From: UBA11986 sp031402435
Lineage (GTDB): Bacteria > Bacteroidota > Ignavibacteria > UBA10030 > UBA6906
Assembly: GCA_031402435.1 (NCBI GenBank)
Contig: JANNSJ010000028.1
Coordinates: 1-64,000, forward strand
Length of the DNA stretch: 64,000 bases
Direction: 5' to 3'
In this document: positions 8,631-17,699 of the stretch, one piece after another
How positions within the stretch are numbered: the stretch's first letter is position 1
Layout of the letters: each line of letters opens with the position of its first letter
The notes under the pieces: model-generated
Databases searched by the model: none
Seen by the model: only the letters and a program-made list of their open reading frames with translations
What the model was told of the DNA's origin: nothing
Made by a program: the position numbers and the translations under genes

Positions 8631-10236
8631 TGTCACGCGTATCGACACAGCAACCCGGGCCTGCGACAAGTGTATTCTTTCCGGAATGGTCATAGAAATA
8701 TGCCTTCGTATCGGCTTGTGGAATAAAGGGGAATATGCCCCAGAGAAATCCGTGTACATGCGACTCATTTATCAACTCATCATCTCCCTTACCCCCGATG
8801 ACGCGGACAATAAGGCTTGCGCCAACATCGCCTGTAACAACGGCCTTGTCATCGCCGCCATGGAGATAGATCCGAACTTCGCTTGTCTCATCTGTATCGA
8901 ACATCCTGTGATATACCGGCTCGCCTTTCGGCCCGTCGGATTTCTTATCTCTTCTATAGGCAGTGACATCAACCCTGCGTTTGTCCAGTCGCTTCACCTC
9001 GACATATTCAGGCTTGTCCCTGAGATGGATATCCACAAACTTTGAGAGGTTATGATAATAAAATTCCGAGGCCTCTCTGAGTTCTGTGCGGCGTGATTTG
9101 AGGGCGGCTGCCAGCCAGGCGCCTCGTTTCTCATAGTATGGCGGCGGCAAACGCCGGACAGCGTTGTCAATCACTTCATCAGTAAGGTGGCTGATCACGG
9201 AAGACGTGACACTGTCCCAGGCGGCTTTCTCCATATCCGTCAGGATTCGCCGGTCAACGAAGCGGCCGGAATAGGTCAAGCTGTAGATGTTGTTGAAGTC
9301 TTCATTGAAGCTCTCCATCTGCTGAACAGCCTTGTCTGCCATCCACGGAAAGACGCCATCAAGTCGCGCAAATGCCTGGTCACGGTCGCGGGGAATCGAA
9401 TAGTAGACATCCCCGCCGTTTTCCTTGAAGCGTGCCCATCGCCATTGGTCAATATGGCGATCCCAATCCCCGACAACTATATCAAGCAATCGCGCTGTGA
9501 GGTGAGACCTTGAACTTACGCGATCTTCACTGTTCTCCTCCAGGTTTTCAAAGAGCTTCAGCGTACTCACAACCTTGTCCGCTCCGGCAAATCCCGGTGA
9601 ATCGTTGTCACCAGCAGCGGGATAATCCTCAAGAACACCGAGGATACCTGCAAACGTTTGGCGGAATTCACCAAGCCGTTCGTCGTCCGGGACAAGCACG
9701 AGCATGGGATGCGGATGAATCACGCCCAACGCGTTTGCAAGCTCATCAACAACAAGCGCTCCGGCAGGATTTGAAGAACTGATTTGATCCTGAAACACAT
9801 CGGCAGCGAAGGTGGTTTGCAACTCGAGTGGGAGAACTTTCTTCGGATCCTTGTCAACGGAGCGGAATGCGAATGTGCGTCCATCGCCGGCTTGAAATCG
9901 TAGTGACTTCGTTTGAAAACCGCCCCCCTGCTTTATCGGTGTCAGCCCTCCCGCAAACGTGGAGAGGTTCAAAACAGGGACACGGATTGGAGTGGTCCAG
10001 AGATCGCGATAGTGTTCACCGAAAAACACTTTGTGAAGTCCACCGGCAGCGTAGTCAATTCCCGGAATCACTGTCGCAGAGTCGCCGTCCGAACTGACCA
10101 CAGTGGTTTTGGGAAATGTGGACGGGGGCGGGTCGTCGATGGAAAATGAAATGATACCGCACCCACTGAACATGAATAGGGGAAGGAGAACGCATAGATT
10201 CATCATCATCGGCAACATGAGCAATCGAAGGTTCAT
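8623..10236 (-). CDS. Predicted kinase-fold envelope lipoprotein
   Basis: The 537-residue protein starts with a lipoprotein signal ending FSGC (Cys 26). Residues 256-267 read GDWDRHIDQWRW and 281-289 read IPRDRDQAF. This resembles the catalytic loop (D-R-H) and metal-binding Asp of atypical kinases such as FAM20, CotH, HipA or PI-kinase folds. The basic stretch near residue 125 could supply the nucleotide-binding residues. No family is recognised with certainty and activity is inference. Residues 290-400 are helical, and the C-terminal third is beta-rich and glycine/Asp-rich (GGDDKAVVTGDVG, GGKGDDELIN). It is the first gene of an operon with a phosphatase and an outer-membrane barrel. Confidence 0.6.
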   Translation of the reverse strand: MNLRLLMLPMMMNLCVLLPLFMFSGCGIISFSIDDPPPSTFPKTTVVSSDGDSATVIPGIDYAAGGLHKVFFGEHYRDLWTTPIRVPVLNLSTFAGGLTPIKQGGGFQTKSLRFQAGDGRTFAFRSVDKDPKKVLPLELQTTFAADVFQDQISSSNPAGALVVDELANALGVIHPHPMLVLVPDDERLGEFRQTFAGILGVLEDYPAAGDNDSPGFAGADKVVSTLKLFENLEENSEDRVSSRSHLTARLLDIVVGDWDRHIDQWRWARFKENGGDVYYSIPRDRDQAFARLDGVFPWMADKAVQQMESFNEDFNNIYSLTYSGRFVDRRILTDMEKAAWDSVTSSVISHLTDEVIDNAVRRLPPPYYEKRGAWLAAALKSRRTELREASEFYYHNLSKFVDIHLRDKPEYVEVKRLDKRRVDVTAYRRDKKSDGPKGEPVYHRMFDTDETSEVRIYLHGGDDKAVVTGDVGASLIVRVIGGKGDDELINESHVHGFLWGIFPFIPQADTKAYFYDHSGKNTLVAGPGCCVDTRDND

Positions 10237-10302
10237 ACAGTCTGAAGAACCGTACTGATTTGTGTCTTACGAATGATTGAAGGGTGGAACAATAAACGCG
10301 GA

Positions 10303-10334
10303 GTAATATAAGATTTTTTGAGGGACTTGTGCAA
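10303..10334 (-). promoter_or_regulatory. Possible promoter of the kinase-like/phosphatase/barrel operon
   Basis: On the minus strand a TTG (10334-10332) is followed after 21 bp by TATATTAC (10310-10303), close to the Bacteroidota -33 TTG / -7 TAnnTTTG layout. It ends about 67 bp before the ATG at 10236. The -7 box departs from consensus at its end, so this is a weak call. Confidence 0.3.
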
Positions 10335-10479
10335 TTTGCAGGCTTGTTTTCCTGGTTTTCGAAGGCTAGGACGGGGGAACAAGTAGAAACTCGAAAACTA
10401 TCAGCATTTGGATGTTCGGGGGGAAGATCAAACATAGCCCATGAATGCCAGGCGAAGTACACGGCAAGAAACGTCGGAA

Positions 10480-12111
10480 CTAGCGAAGCAAAACAAACTT
10501 TCTGGTTTGAACAAAGTCAGGTGTTGATAGTCGGTAAAAGTACACTCCGCTTGCTACAGTACTTGCATCCCATTTCACGTTATGTAATCCGGGCTGCTTT
10601 TCTTCATTCACGAGCGTTGCGACAATGGATCCAAGAACATCATATACAACCAATCGTACAATCGATTCATGAATCGTCCCTGCTGGGACGGAATACGATA
10701 TTGTTGTAGTTGGATTAAACGGGTTAGGGTAGTTCTGGTGCAAGACAAAATGATATGGTATAGCGTCGGGCGGGTACGAGATACCAGTCGGTTGCGAGTA
10801 CTTGATGGTCACATAGTCAAAGTTTGTCCCACTCTGGCTGCTCCATCCTGTCACATACACACTACCTTGAGCATCCACTTTGAGGGAAGATGAATAGTCG
10901 CTGAGGTTTGCCGGGCCGTTATATCGCTGTATCCATTGCTGAACGCCCGCCGGATTGTATTTGATCGTTGCGCAGTCATACAATGTTCCACTTCCCCAAC
11001 TCTCGCCAGTTACATACACATTCCCCTGTCCATCCACGACAATGGAATGTGCGTTATCGTGGACGCTTCCCGGTCCATCGTATCTCTGCACCCACAGTTG
11101 ATTGCCGTTCGGGTCGTACTTGACGGTTGCAAAGTCATCATACGTATCCGGCGTAGTCAGCCGACTCAGACCGGTCACATACACATTCCCCGAATTATCA
11201 ACTGCGATGGCATTGGCAATACTCTGGAAGCCAACTGTGTCCGCTGTGTAGACTCCCACCCATTGTTCGATACCTGATGAGTTGTACTTCACCGTTGCAT
11301 AAGAGGCACGGTTTCCGGTCCCAGTAGCGCCTGTCACGTGCACATTCCCAAATCCATCCAGCGTAATGGAAGTAGCAAAGTCACTCAGGCGATTGTATCT
11401 CATCACCCATTGCCCAGTTCCGGATGCATCATACTTGACCGTTGCATAATCGAAGTTACTCTGACCCGTTACGTATACATTGCCTTGTCCGTCCAAAGCA
11501 ATTGAGCTGGCCTGGTCAGGGGAAGCAACAAATAGTCCTCCATACGTCTGCACCCACTGCTGCACTCCCGCAGAATTGTATTTTATGGTCGCGTAATCAC
11601 TAGATGTAACCGAGCTGGATCTGTAACCTGTCACATACACATTCCCCAGTCCATCCAATGCGAGTGAAAGCGCTTTATCCTGAAGATTGTCGGGTCCGTT
11701 GTACCGGGTTACCCACTGTTGAACTCCTGCTGAATTGTACTTGATCGTGGCGTAGTCATAGTTTTGCCCGAATTGGATCGGGTTGCTCCAGCCTGTTACG
11801 TACACATTTCCCTCTCCATCCACGGCGATTGCATTCGCTTCGTCTGTACCATTCCCGGGTCCATCATATCTTGCCACCCACTGCTGGACACCAGATCCAT
11901 TGTACTTGATCGTAGCGTAGTCAGAATATGTGAGCCCAATACTGCCACCCGTGACATACACATTGCCGGCTCCATCTACCACTACTGCATGTGCGTAATC
12001 GACGCTGCTCCCCGTCCCGTCGTACCGCCTGACCCACTCTTCGGTAACCTGGGTTCGTGCAATGGAACACCACCAGAAAATCACTAGAATGAGAATTTGA
12101 TATCGTATCAT
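10480..12111 (-). CDS. Secreted SBBP-repeat beta-propeller protein with T9SS sorting domain
   Basis: A signal peptide is followed by about eight repeats of roughly 50-55 residues built on DYATIKYN, QQWV-x-RY and VDG-x-GNVYVTG, the seven-bladed beta-propeller (SBBP) signature. The last 90 residues are a type A T9SS C-terminal sorting domain: HQNYPNPFNPTTTISY, then VYDVLGSIVATLVNE, SGVYFYRL and RKFVLLR. It should be exported by T9SS and released or anchored at the surface. The ATG at 12111 is chosen because AGGAGGGAATAAC precedes it. It overlaps (ATGA) the stop of a tiny upstream signal-peptide frame. The ligand is unknown. Confidence 0.87.
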   Translation of the reverse strand: MIRYQILILVIFWWCSIARTQVTEEWVRRYDGTGSSVDYAHAVVVDGAGNVYVTGGSIGLTYSDYATIKYNGSGVQQWVARYDGPGNGTDEANAIAVDGEGNVYVTGWSNPIQFGQNYDYATIKYNSAGVQQWVTRYNGPDNLQDKALSLALDGLGNVYVTGYRSSSVTSSDYATIKYNSAGVQQWVQTYGGLFVASPDQASSIALDGQGNVYVTGQSNFDYATVKYDASGTGQWVMRYNRLSDFATSITLDGFGNVHVTGATGTGNRASYATVKYNSSGIEQWVGVYTADTVGFQSIANAIAVDNSGNVYVTGLSRLTTPDTYDDFATVKYDPNGNQLWVQRYDGPGSVHDNAHSIVVDGQGNVYVTGESWGSGTLYDCATIKYNPAGVQQWIQRYNGPANLSDYSSSLKVDAQGSVYVTGWSSQSGTNFDYVTIKYSQPTGISYPPDAIPYHFVLHQNYPNPFNPTTTISYSVPAGTIHESIVRLVVYDVLGSIVATLVNEEKQPGLHNVKWDASTVASGVYFYRLSTPDFVQTRKFVLLR

Positions 12112-12236
12112 GTTATTCCCTCCTGAGGAAAGTTGAACCTGTTCCGGCTCCACCAAGTGGTTCCGGCATCTGTGAGCTTTGCTTCCTGTGCAAAGAGCAA
12201 TGGGGCGACGAACATCAAGAGAACGAGGTTCTTCAT
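12108..12236 (-). CDS. Small exported peptide, upstream of and overlapping the SBBP gene
   Basis: This 42-residue frame has a convincing GGAGAAG ribosome site 3 bp before its ATG. Its N-terminal segment, MKNLVLLMFVAPLLFAQ, looks like a cleavable signal peptide. The rest, to residue 42, is short and has no known motif. Its TGA overlaps the ATG of the propeller gene (ATGA), so it could couple translation of that gene. It may be a relic of a longer secreted protein or a leader peptide. No homologue is recognised. Confidence 0.4.
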   Translation of the reverse strand: MKNLVLLMFVAPLLFAQEAKLTDAGTTWWSRNRFNFPQEGIT

Positions 12237-12354
12237 ATCTTCTCCAAGAGTTACTTGTGTAGAAAAGCGAGATTGCTTCTCCTCACTTCCGCCACAAAGG
12301 CGACGGACAGGTTGTCGGGATCGCATTGACTCAGTATTTGCTTTTTAGACAGTC

Positions 12355-13671
12355 TCACTTGAGAAGCAGCAGTTTTTTGACCTCGATACGGCTGCCAGCC
12401 GTCAGTTGATAGAGATACATGCCGCTGGCGAGCCCAGTCCCATCGAATGATCGCTCATGGACTCCCGGTGCAAGGTTCTCGTTCACCAAGGTTGCAATCT
12501 CGCGACCCGAAATGTCGTACACAAGTAGGGACGTATGGCCGTACGTCCCTACAGGAACTGTGAATTGAATTGTCGTGGTCGGATTGAATGGGTTTGGATA
12601 GTTCTGATGCAGCGCGAAGTCGGATGGAAGAGAAGCGCCCGGTTCAAACACCTGTGTCAGCGGCTCGGAAGAAACCGTCAAGATTCCATTCCCCGCAATT
12701 CCGACCACAGTGATGGAATCAACCGCGCTCTGTTGTAAGGTCGAAAAATGAACAGGGGCAATACACTTGATATGTTCGGTCGTTAAAGAGTTCAAATACG
12801 CATCGGTCAGCCAGGTAGCTCCGCCATTGGTCGTGTTTCTTACAGTACCGTTCTCTCCCACAGCAACTCCCGTTGTTGCGTCCGCAAAATACACATCATT
12901 GAGGTTCTGGGTTGTGGTGCTTGCCTGCGGAGTCCAAGTGTCTCCATAGGTTGCGGAAGCATAGATCGCGCCCCCGTTCCCGACCGCCCACATAGCTCCA
13001 CTGTTACTTGCAGTGATCTTGTTAAATGTCTTCGTGGTGTCAAAGAATCTGCTCGTCCACGTTAAGCCGCCATTGGAGCTCCGCAAGATGGTCCCCTTCT
13101 CTCCGGCGGCAAGAATGAAGATGTCGTTGATTGCATACACACAGCGGAGCTTTCTGGTAGTGCCGCTCGTACGCGGGATCCATGTGTTGCCGGTATTTGT
13201 CGTCCATAGAATCAGACCAGAATCTCCGACCGCGAACGCATCCGTTCTAATATTTGGGATCGAGAGAGCATTCAAGTTCCGCGTTGTCCCGCTGGCGAGT
13301 TGCACCCAATCCACACCGGCGTTTGTCGAACGAAGTATTGTCCCGCCATTGCCGACCGCGTAAACAAGAGTCGTGTCGAATGGATAGAACGCAGCGAAGT
13401 TCAGTCGCTGTGTAGTGCCGCTGCTCCTTGGGACCCATGGAGATGGCGGTCTTCCCCGCGTCGAGTAGATCCTACCACTGTCTCCGACCACCACGCCAAC
13501 CGGCTCCGATGAGACCACTGCGCCCGGCCGGCCATCCAGCCAATCTGGATTCCCCCACGTCATGCTATTCGGAATGAGGAATAAATTCGAAAGCCTAAAT
13601 TCACATGCTCGCATACCGAGGGCAAACAGGCTGAGAAAAGGAATGAGAAACACAAAAGCTCGCTTGCTCAC
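12355..13671 (-). CDS. Secreted YCF48/BNR-type beta-propeller protein with T9SS sorting domain
   Basis: After a signal peptide, the protein repeats the YCF48/BNR pattern (VGDSGRIYST, VGNGGTILRSTNAGVDW, VGDSGLILWTTNTGNTW, AGEKGTILRSSNGGLTW, VGENGTVRNTTNGGATW). This gives a photosystem-assembly-factor-like propeller that in Bacteroidota is usually a cell-surface protein. It ends with a T9SS type A domain (HQNYPNPFNPTTTIQF to KKLLLLK). The GTG at 13671 is chosen because GGAGG lies 5 bp upstream and it begins the signal peptide; an ATG at 13737 overlaps the likely promoter. A 28-bp palindrome at 12525-12552 lies in frame within the sorting-domain coding sequence. Confidence 0.85.
   Translation of the reverse strand: MSKRAFVFLIPFLSLFALGMRACEFRLSNLFLIPNSMTWGNPDWLDGRPGAVVSSEPVGVVVGDSGRIYSTRGRPPSPWVPRSSGTTQRLNFAAFYPFDTTLVYAVGNGGTILRSTNAGVDWVQLASGTTRNLNALSIPNIRTDAFAVGDSGLILWTTNTGNTWIPRTSGTTRKLRCVYAINDIFILAAGEKGTILRSSNGGLTWTSRFFDTTKTFNKITASNSGAMWAVGNGGAIYASATYGDTWTPQASTTTQNLNDVYFADATTGVAVGENGTVRNTTNGGATWLTDAYLNSLTTEHIKCIAPVHFSTLQQSAVDSITVVGIAGNGILTVSSEPLTQVFEPGASLPSDFALHQNYPNPFNPTTTIQFTVPVGTYGHTSLLVYDISGREIATLVNENLAPGVHERSFDGTGLASGMYLYQLTAGSRIEVKKLLLLK
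12525..12552. repeat. REP-like palindrome inside a coding sequence
   Basis: GTAGGGACGTA and its complement TACGTCCCTAC flank a 6-bp centre, with only two unpaired positions over 28 bp. The GTAGGG/CCCTAC ends match the REP-like palindromes found elsewhere in this window. It adds the residues around VGTYGHTSLL inside the T9SS domain without breaking the frame. Confidence 0.65.
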
Positions 13672-13706
13672 GTTTCCTCCGTTGCAGTTATTGATCATCA
13701 ATTTTC

Positions 13707-13734
13707 CAAATATACCGATGTCGTACTCGGGCAA
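13707..13734 (-). promoter_or_regulatory. Bacteroidota-type promoter for the YCF48 gene
   Basis: On the minus strand, TTG (13734-13732), 17 bp and TATATTTG (13714-13707) give a perfect TAnnTTTG -7 box. It is about 36 bp upstream of the GTG start at 13671. Confidence 0.6.
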
Positions 13735-13822
13735 CAACGCAAGAAGGTGTACTTTTGTGAGATTAGAGATGACTGATTGCAGATAGGACGCGGACGAGAG
13801 AGGGCAGACGGATCTTCACTTG

Positions 13823-13931
13823 TCATTGCGAGGCCTCTGTTGCTGAAGCAATCCCTCTCTCGCTTTGATTGAATTCAGAGCTTCGGATCGCTTCGCGGAG
13901 TTTACCCCGCCAGAGGCGGGGCTCGCAATGA
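13823..13931. repeat. TCATTGCGAG...CTCGCAATGA inverted-repeat element, copy 1
   Basis: The element begins TCATTGCGAG and ends with the complementary CTCGCAATGA. Internally it has GAAGCAATC and a CCCCGCC-AGA-GGCGGGG hairpin. A second copy with the same ends lies at 37691-37784. It sits just beyond the stop of the response regulator gene and could act as a terminator-like structure. Such intergenic elements are common in environmental bacteria; mobility is not shown here. Confidence 0.7.
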
Positions 13932-13944
13932 CGCGCACCTCTCC

Positions 13945-14625
13945 CTAGAGATTAGAAGGCGGGGTAATGATCCCTCGTGCAAGCCCCTTCGCTACAGCTT
14001 CACCACGACTGTGCACATGGAGTTTCTCGTAGATCTTGCGGATGCGGGCGATGACCCCGTCGCGGGAGAGAAATATTTGTTGAGCGATGGTCGCGTAGGA
14101 TTTGCCCTCCGCGAGCAGCACAAGCGTTTCCTTCTCGCGGTCAGTGAGAGTGTGTTCCGGATGATGATTCTCGGTGGGCGACTTCTGAAAAGTGGTGATA
14201 ACCTTTCGGGCAATGTTCGGTGTCATGGGCGAGCCCCCTGCTGCCGCATCCCGCATCGCCTGAATCAGCTCGTGAGGCGTTACCTCCTTCAGCAGATACC
14301 CGATGGCTCCCGCACAGAGTGCGTCGAAGATTTTCTGATCGTCTTCATAGACTGTACACATGATCACTGAGGCATCGGAATTCGTCTCTTTCAGCTTGCG
14401 AACTCCCTCAATGCCGGACATCCCCGGCAAACCAATATCCATCAGCACGACTTCCGAGTCTGCAAACGACTGGTTTGCAAATGCCTCTTCGCAGCTTCCG
14501 AAAGCACCGATGACTTTGAAATCGACGGCAGACTGTAGGGTTGCCAACCATCCCTCCCGAACAAACCGGTTGTCCTCAACAATCGACACCCATATCGGGC
14601 TGGTGGGTTTGGTATGAGCTTCCAT
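13945..14625 (-). CDS. NarL/FixJ-type response regulator
   Basis: The 226-residue protein has an N-terminal receiver domain with acidic pocket VEDN, phospho-acceptor Asp in VVLMDIGLPGMSG (about residue 62) and conserved Lys in YLLKEVT. The C-terminal LuxR-type helix-turn-helix reads LTDREKETLVLLAEGKSYATIAQQIFLSRDGVIARI. It lies 62 bp after the Reg_prop sensor kinase on the same strand and is almost certainly its partner. Targets are unknown. The LuxR helix has SRDGVIARIRKIYEKL in place of the usual S-x-x-TV-x-x-H, so its DNA specificity may differ. Confidence 0.9.
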   Translation of the reverse strand: MEAHTKPTSPIWVSIVEDNRFVREGWLATLQSAVDFKVIGAFGSCEEAFANQSFADSEVVLMDIGLPGMSGIEGVRKLKETNSDASVIMCTVYEDDQKIFDALCAGAIGYLLKEVTPHELIQAMRDAAAGGSPMTPNIARKVITTFQKSPTENHHPEHTLTDREKETLVLLAEGKSYATIAQQIFLSRDGVIARIRKIYEKLHVHSRGEAVAKGLARGIITPPSNL

Positions 14626-14687
14626 ATGGGATTCTAATGAAAATCAAAGCGGAATGACACACAAGAAGTTGTGTTTTTTCCGACCAA

Positions 14688-17600
14688 CTACACAGGAAAG
14701 GTGATTCCCCATCTGGTTCCCTCGCCGGGAGAGGTCTTCAATTCAGCCGCTGCAGCAAGGAGTTTGGCTCTTGCATCTATGTTCTTGAGGCCGTGACCAG
14801 TTGATGGGAGACGGGAATCAAATCCAGTCCCATTGTCCACTACCGTTAGGGAGACGTGCCCTTCACGAACCGTCAGCCTGACTTGCACTTCGGTGCAACG
14901 GGAATGTTTGGCGGCGTTGGTGACGATCTCTTTGAAGAGAAGCCAAAGATGCCGCCTTCGTTCAGGGTCGATGTTCACGGACAAATCCGAGGGTGGCATT
15001 TCAATACTGTGGGCAATCCCTTTGCTTTCGAACACCTCAGACGCGTAGCGACGGAGCTTCGATGCGATGTTCTCCCAATTGTCATTGTTGGGGTTGATGG
15101 ACCAGATGATATCGCTCATCGCCTCTTTTGCGTGAGAGGAGCTTTCGGCTATTAATGAAAGGAACTTGCTGCCCGCGTCCGATTCTTTGGACTGGTTCTC
15201 GCTCATCGCTTGTGCGAAGAACGTGATGCTGCTGAGCGTACTGCCGACTTCATCGTGCAGGTCTCGGGCGATCTGCACGCGGGTCTTCTGTTTCTCAATT
15301 TCCGTCCGCAGCCCCGCCTCGCGGATAGCGGCCTCCTGACGCTCTTTCTGGCGGATCTTGGTAATCTCGTATCTGCGCCACCCGATTCCCGCAGCCACCA
15401 GAGTCAGGACGTAGACACCGTAAGCCCACCTCGTTCGCCAAAACGGAGGACGAATCGTGAACACCAAGGATGCAGGCTGGAGGCTTTGCACGCCTTCGCC
15501 GTCGATCGCCCTCACCTCGAACCTGTAGGTATCCGGGGGAAGCTGTGCAAGGGTCACTGCCCTCACCGCGCTGGGCGAACTCCATTCAGGATCAAGACCT
15601 AACAAACGGTACTGATATCGCAAACCGTTATCTTCCCGGAAGCTGACACCGACAAATCCAATCGTGCACGTGTTGAGATCGTGAGAGAACGTCAGGGCAT
15701 CGCTCACCGTCACCGGTCGGGCATTGACTTCGAGTTTGGTAATATATATTGGCGCAGGCAGGTTGGCGATGGACAGTTTGTTTTCGTAAATCAGGATGCT
15801 GCCATATCGCCATCCGGCAACTGTGCCGTGACTGACGCTGCAGCTGATCGTCCTATCTGAGCCGAGAGCATTCAGATAGTTCTCGGGGCGAAGCGCCTTC
15901 AAATCAATTCGCTGAAGACCATCGAGGGTACATACCCATATGTGGTCGTCTCCATCAGGCGATATCGACCATATGCAATTATTCCACAAACCATCGCTGG
16001 CCCTGAGAGTCGAGAACACTCCCTTATCATAGATGGCTAGCCCGCTGAACCTGGTCCCGAATATCATTCTTCCCTGAGAATCCTGAAAAATGGCGCGGAT
16101 CGCTTCGTCAGGCAATCCATCCGAATTCTTCAATGGTTTCAGTTTACCTGACTGAATTTCATTGAGGGGGATTGATCCAATTCCCTTGCCGATACCACCA
16201 AACCACATCACATTATCCCGGTCAAGGAACATGGCTTTAATATTCGTTGAAGGGAGCCCATCGGTCTCGGTGAGTGTCCTCCTCAGGGTGAATGTGCTAT
16301 CGAAAACAAGAACGGCAATGTCCTGAAGATTGCACCAGAGGTTTCCGTACCTGTCCACTACAAACATGTTGAGATTGCCCTTTCCCAGATTGCTTGCTGG
16401 CGTGAACTCTCTCAGTCTTTGAACTCGCGATGATCGGAATTCGGGTCGCTTCACGTCGAGTTCGTGTATCGTTCCGTTTATCGTTCCAATCCACATCGTC
16501 CCCTTGGGCCCGAGCTGAACACTCGTTGGACGGCTCCCCAAGCCGAGTTCATCGAGTGTGTGCTTAAAAAGGCTCCATGTCCCGGTCTCATTGTGCGCCA
16601 GCTCTATCAACCCATCAAGCGCGATCGCCCAAAACCTACCGGCATGATCGGAAGTTATCGGGGATTGGTAGGAGGGTCCCAGCGGAAGAGTTTCAATGGG
16701 AAAAATGCTGGCGTTTCGATATGTTAATTTTTGGAGCCCATGACCCAGAAGCCCCAGCCAAAGGTTATCCTCGCGATCAATAAGAACCGTAAGCACCTCC
16801 GCGGCGAGCCCGTTCTTCGTCGTAAATACCTCAGGCCTCTCATCTGATTTTGTTTTAGAGAGTTTGATCACCTGGCCGTTCTCCGTGCTTAGCCAAAGAT
16901 AACCATGTGAATCTTCGGACATGGCGATGATATTGTCCCCATGGTATGCGCGGACGGTTACAAGCAGAGTATCGCGAAACTGAAGTACTGTCCCGCTGTC
17001 GGTTGCAATCCATACGCTTCCGTCAGGGCTTGCAAGCATACGATCGGCCTGCCCCGCGCGGTACCTCTTCATTTCAAAACTTATAAGTTTCTCTCTCTTC
17101 TGAGAGAAAACGTTTACGTCGTTTTCAGTTGCGACCCATATGTGGCCATCCATGGATTTAACAACATCGTGAATATATCCATCGAGAATTTTCGTGGATG
17201 GTGAACGGAGAGTGCCGTCAACGACATATAATCCATCCTGCGTACCGCACCAGAGCAATCCCTTAGCGTCCTCAAACATTGCAAGAAATTGTTTGCCGAT
17301 AAGGAGAGATTCCTGGTGGACGGTGATATTCCCATTGGCGAATCTATTGAGTCCGGTTCCGAATGACCCGATCCATATCGCGCCGGGAGAGATCTTGCTT
17401 TCAGCGAGAGCCGTAACGAGACCGAGAGAGTGCCCCCCGGATTCGCCGTAGTTCCTGAACTCATATCCATCGTACACGCTTACGCCATCCGCAGTCCCGA
17501 TCCAAAGGAAGCCCTTTTGATCCTGGAGCAATGTTCTCACTCCGTTTGAGATGAGGCCATCTCTCATCGTGTACTGTTGAAAGGGCAAGACCTGGGCATG

Positions 17601-17699
17601 AGAGAGAGTTTGTCCGGCGATGCAGATCCCTGCCAATGTCAAAAGACACTTGAGAGAGTATTGCGCTTGAGCTATGGTGAAAGGACATTTGGAAAGCAT
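14688..17699 (-). CDS. Reg_prop two-component sensor histidine kinase
   Basis: The 1,003-residue sensor has a signal sequence (to about residue 35) and some twelve Reg_prop propeller repeats (WIGTADGVSVYDG, LWCGTQDGLYVVDG, VWIATDSG, LWLSTENG and others, to about residue 630). A Y_Y_Y domain follows (FVGVSFREDNGLRYQYRLLGLDPEW), then one membrane helix near WAYGVYVLTLVAAGIGW. The HisKA_3 phospho-acceptor region is IARDLHDEVGSTLSSI and a HATPase domain ends the protein (NAAKHSR, DNGTGFD). It should sense an external or periplasmic ligand and phosphorylate the LuxR-type regulator downstream. The ribosome site at the ATG is weak, so the start is approximate. Confidence 0.9.
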   Translation of the reverse strand: MLSKCPFTIAQAQYSLKCLLTLAGICIAGQTLSHAQVLPFQQYTMRDGLISNGVRTLLQDQKGFLWIGTADGVSVYDGYEFRNYGESGGHSLGLVTALAESKISPGAIWIGSFGTGLNRFANGNITVHQESLLIGKQFLAMFEDAKGLLWCGTQDGLYVVDGTLRSPSTKILDGYIHDVVKSMDGHIWVATENDVNVFSQKREKLISFEMKRYRAGQADRMLASPDGSVWIATDSGTVLQFRDTLLVTVRAYHGDNIIAMSEDSHGYLWLSTENGQVIKLSKTKSDERPEVFTTKNGLAAEVLTVLIDREDNLWLGLLGHGLQKLTYRNASIFPIETLPLGPSYQSPITSDHAGRFWAIALDGLIELAHNETGTWSLFKHTLDELGLGSRPTSVQLGPKGTMWIGTINGTIHELDVKRPEFRSSRVQRLREFTPASNLGKGNLNMFVVDRYGNLWCNLQDIAVLVFDSTFTLRRTLTETDGLPSTNIKAMFLDRDNVMWFGGIGKGIGSIPLNEIQSGKLKPLKNSDGLPDEAIRAIFQDSQGRMIFGTRFSGLAIYDKGVFSTLRASDGLWNNCIWSISPDGDDHIWVCTLDGLQRIDLKALRPENYLNALGSDRTISCSVSHGTVAGWRYGSILIYENKLSIANLPAPIYITKLEVNARPVTVSDALTFSHDLNTCTIGFVGVSFREDNGLRYQYRLLGLDPEWSSPSAVRAVTLAQLPPDTYRFEVRAIDGEGVQSLQPASLVFTIRPPFWRTRWAYGVYVLTLVAAGIGWRRYEITKIRQKERQEAAIREAGLRTEIEKQKTRVQIARDLHDEVGSTLSSITFFAQAMSENQSKESDAGSKFLSLIAESSSHAKEAMSDIIWSINPNNDNWENIASKLRRYASEVFESKGIAHSIEMPPSDLSVNIDPERRRHLWLLFKEIVTNAAKHSRCTEVQVRLTVREGHVSLTVVDNGTGFDSRLPSTGHGLKNIDARAKLLAAAAELKTSPGEGTRWGITFPV

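Noticed and set aside
10800..12060. Regular DNA repeats that could be taken for a CRISPR or satellite array
   Set aside because: They are about 160-bp degenerate repeats coding for propeller blades in one continuous frame.
15744..15753. TATATTGGCG box inside the sensor kinase gene
   Set aside because: Internal to a gene on the opposite strand, with no gene start downstream on its own strand, so taken as chance.
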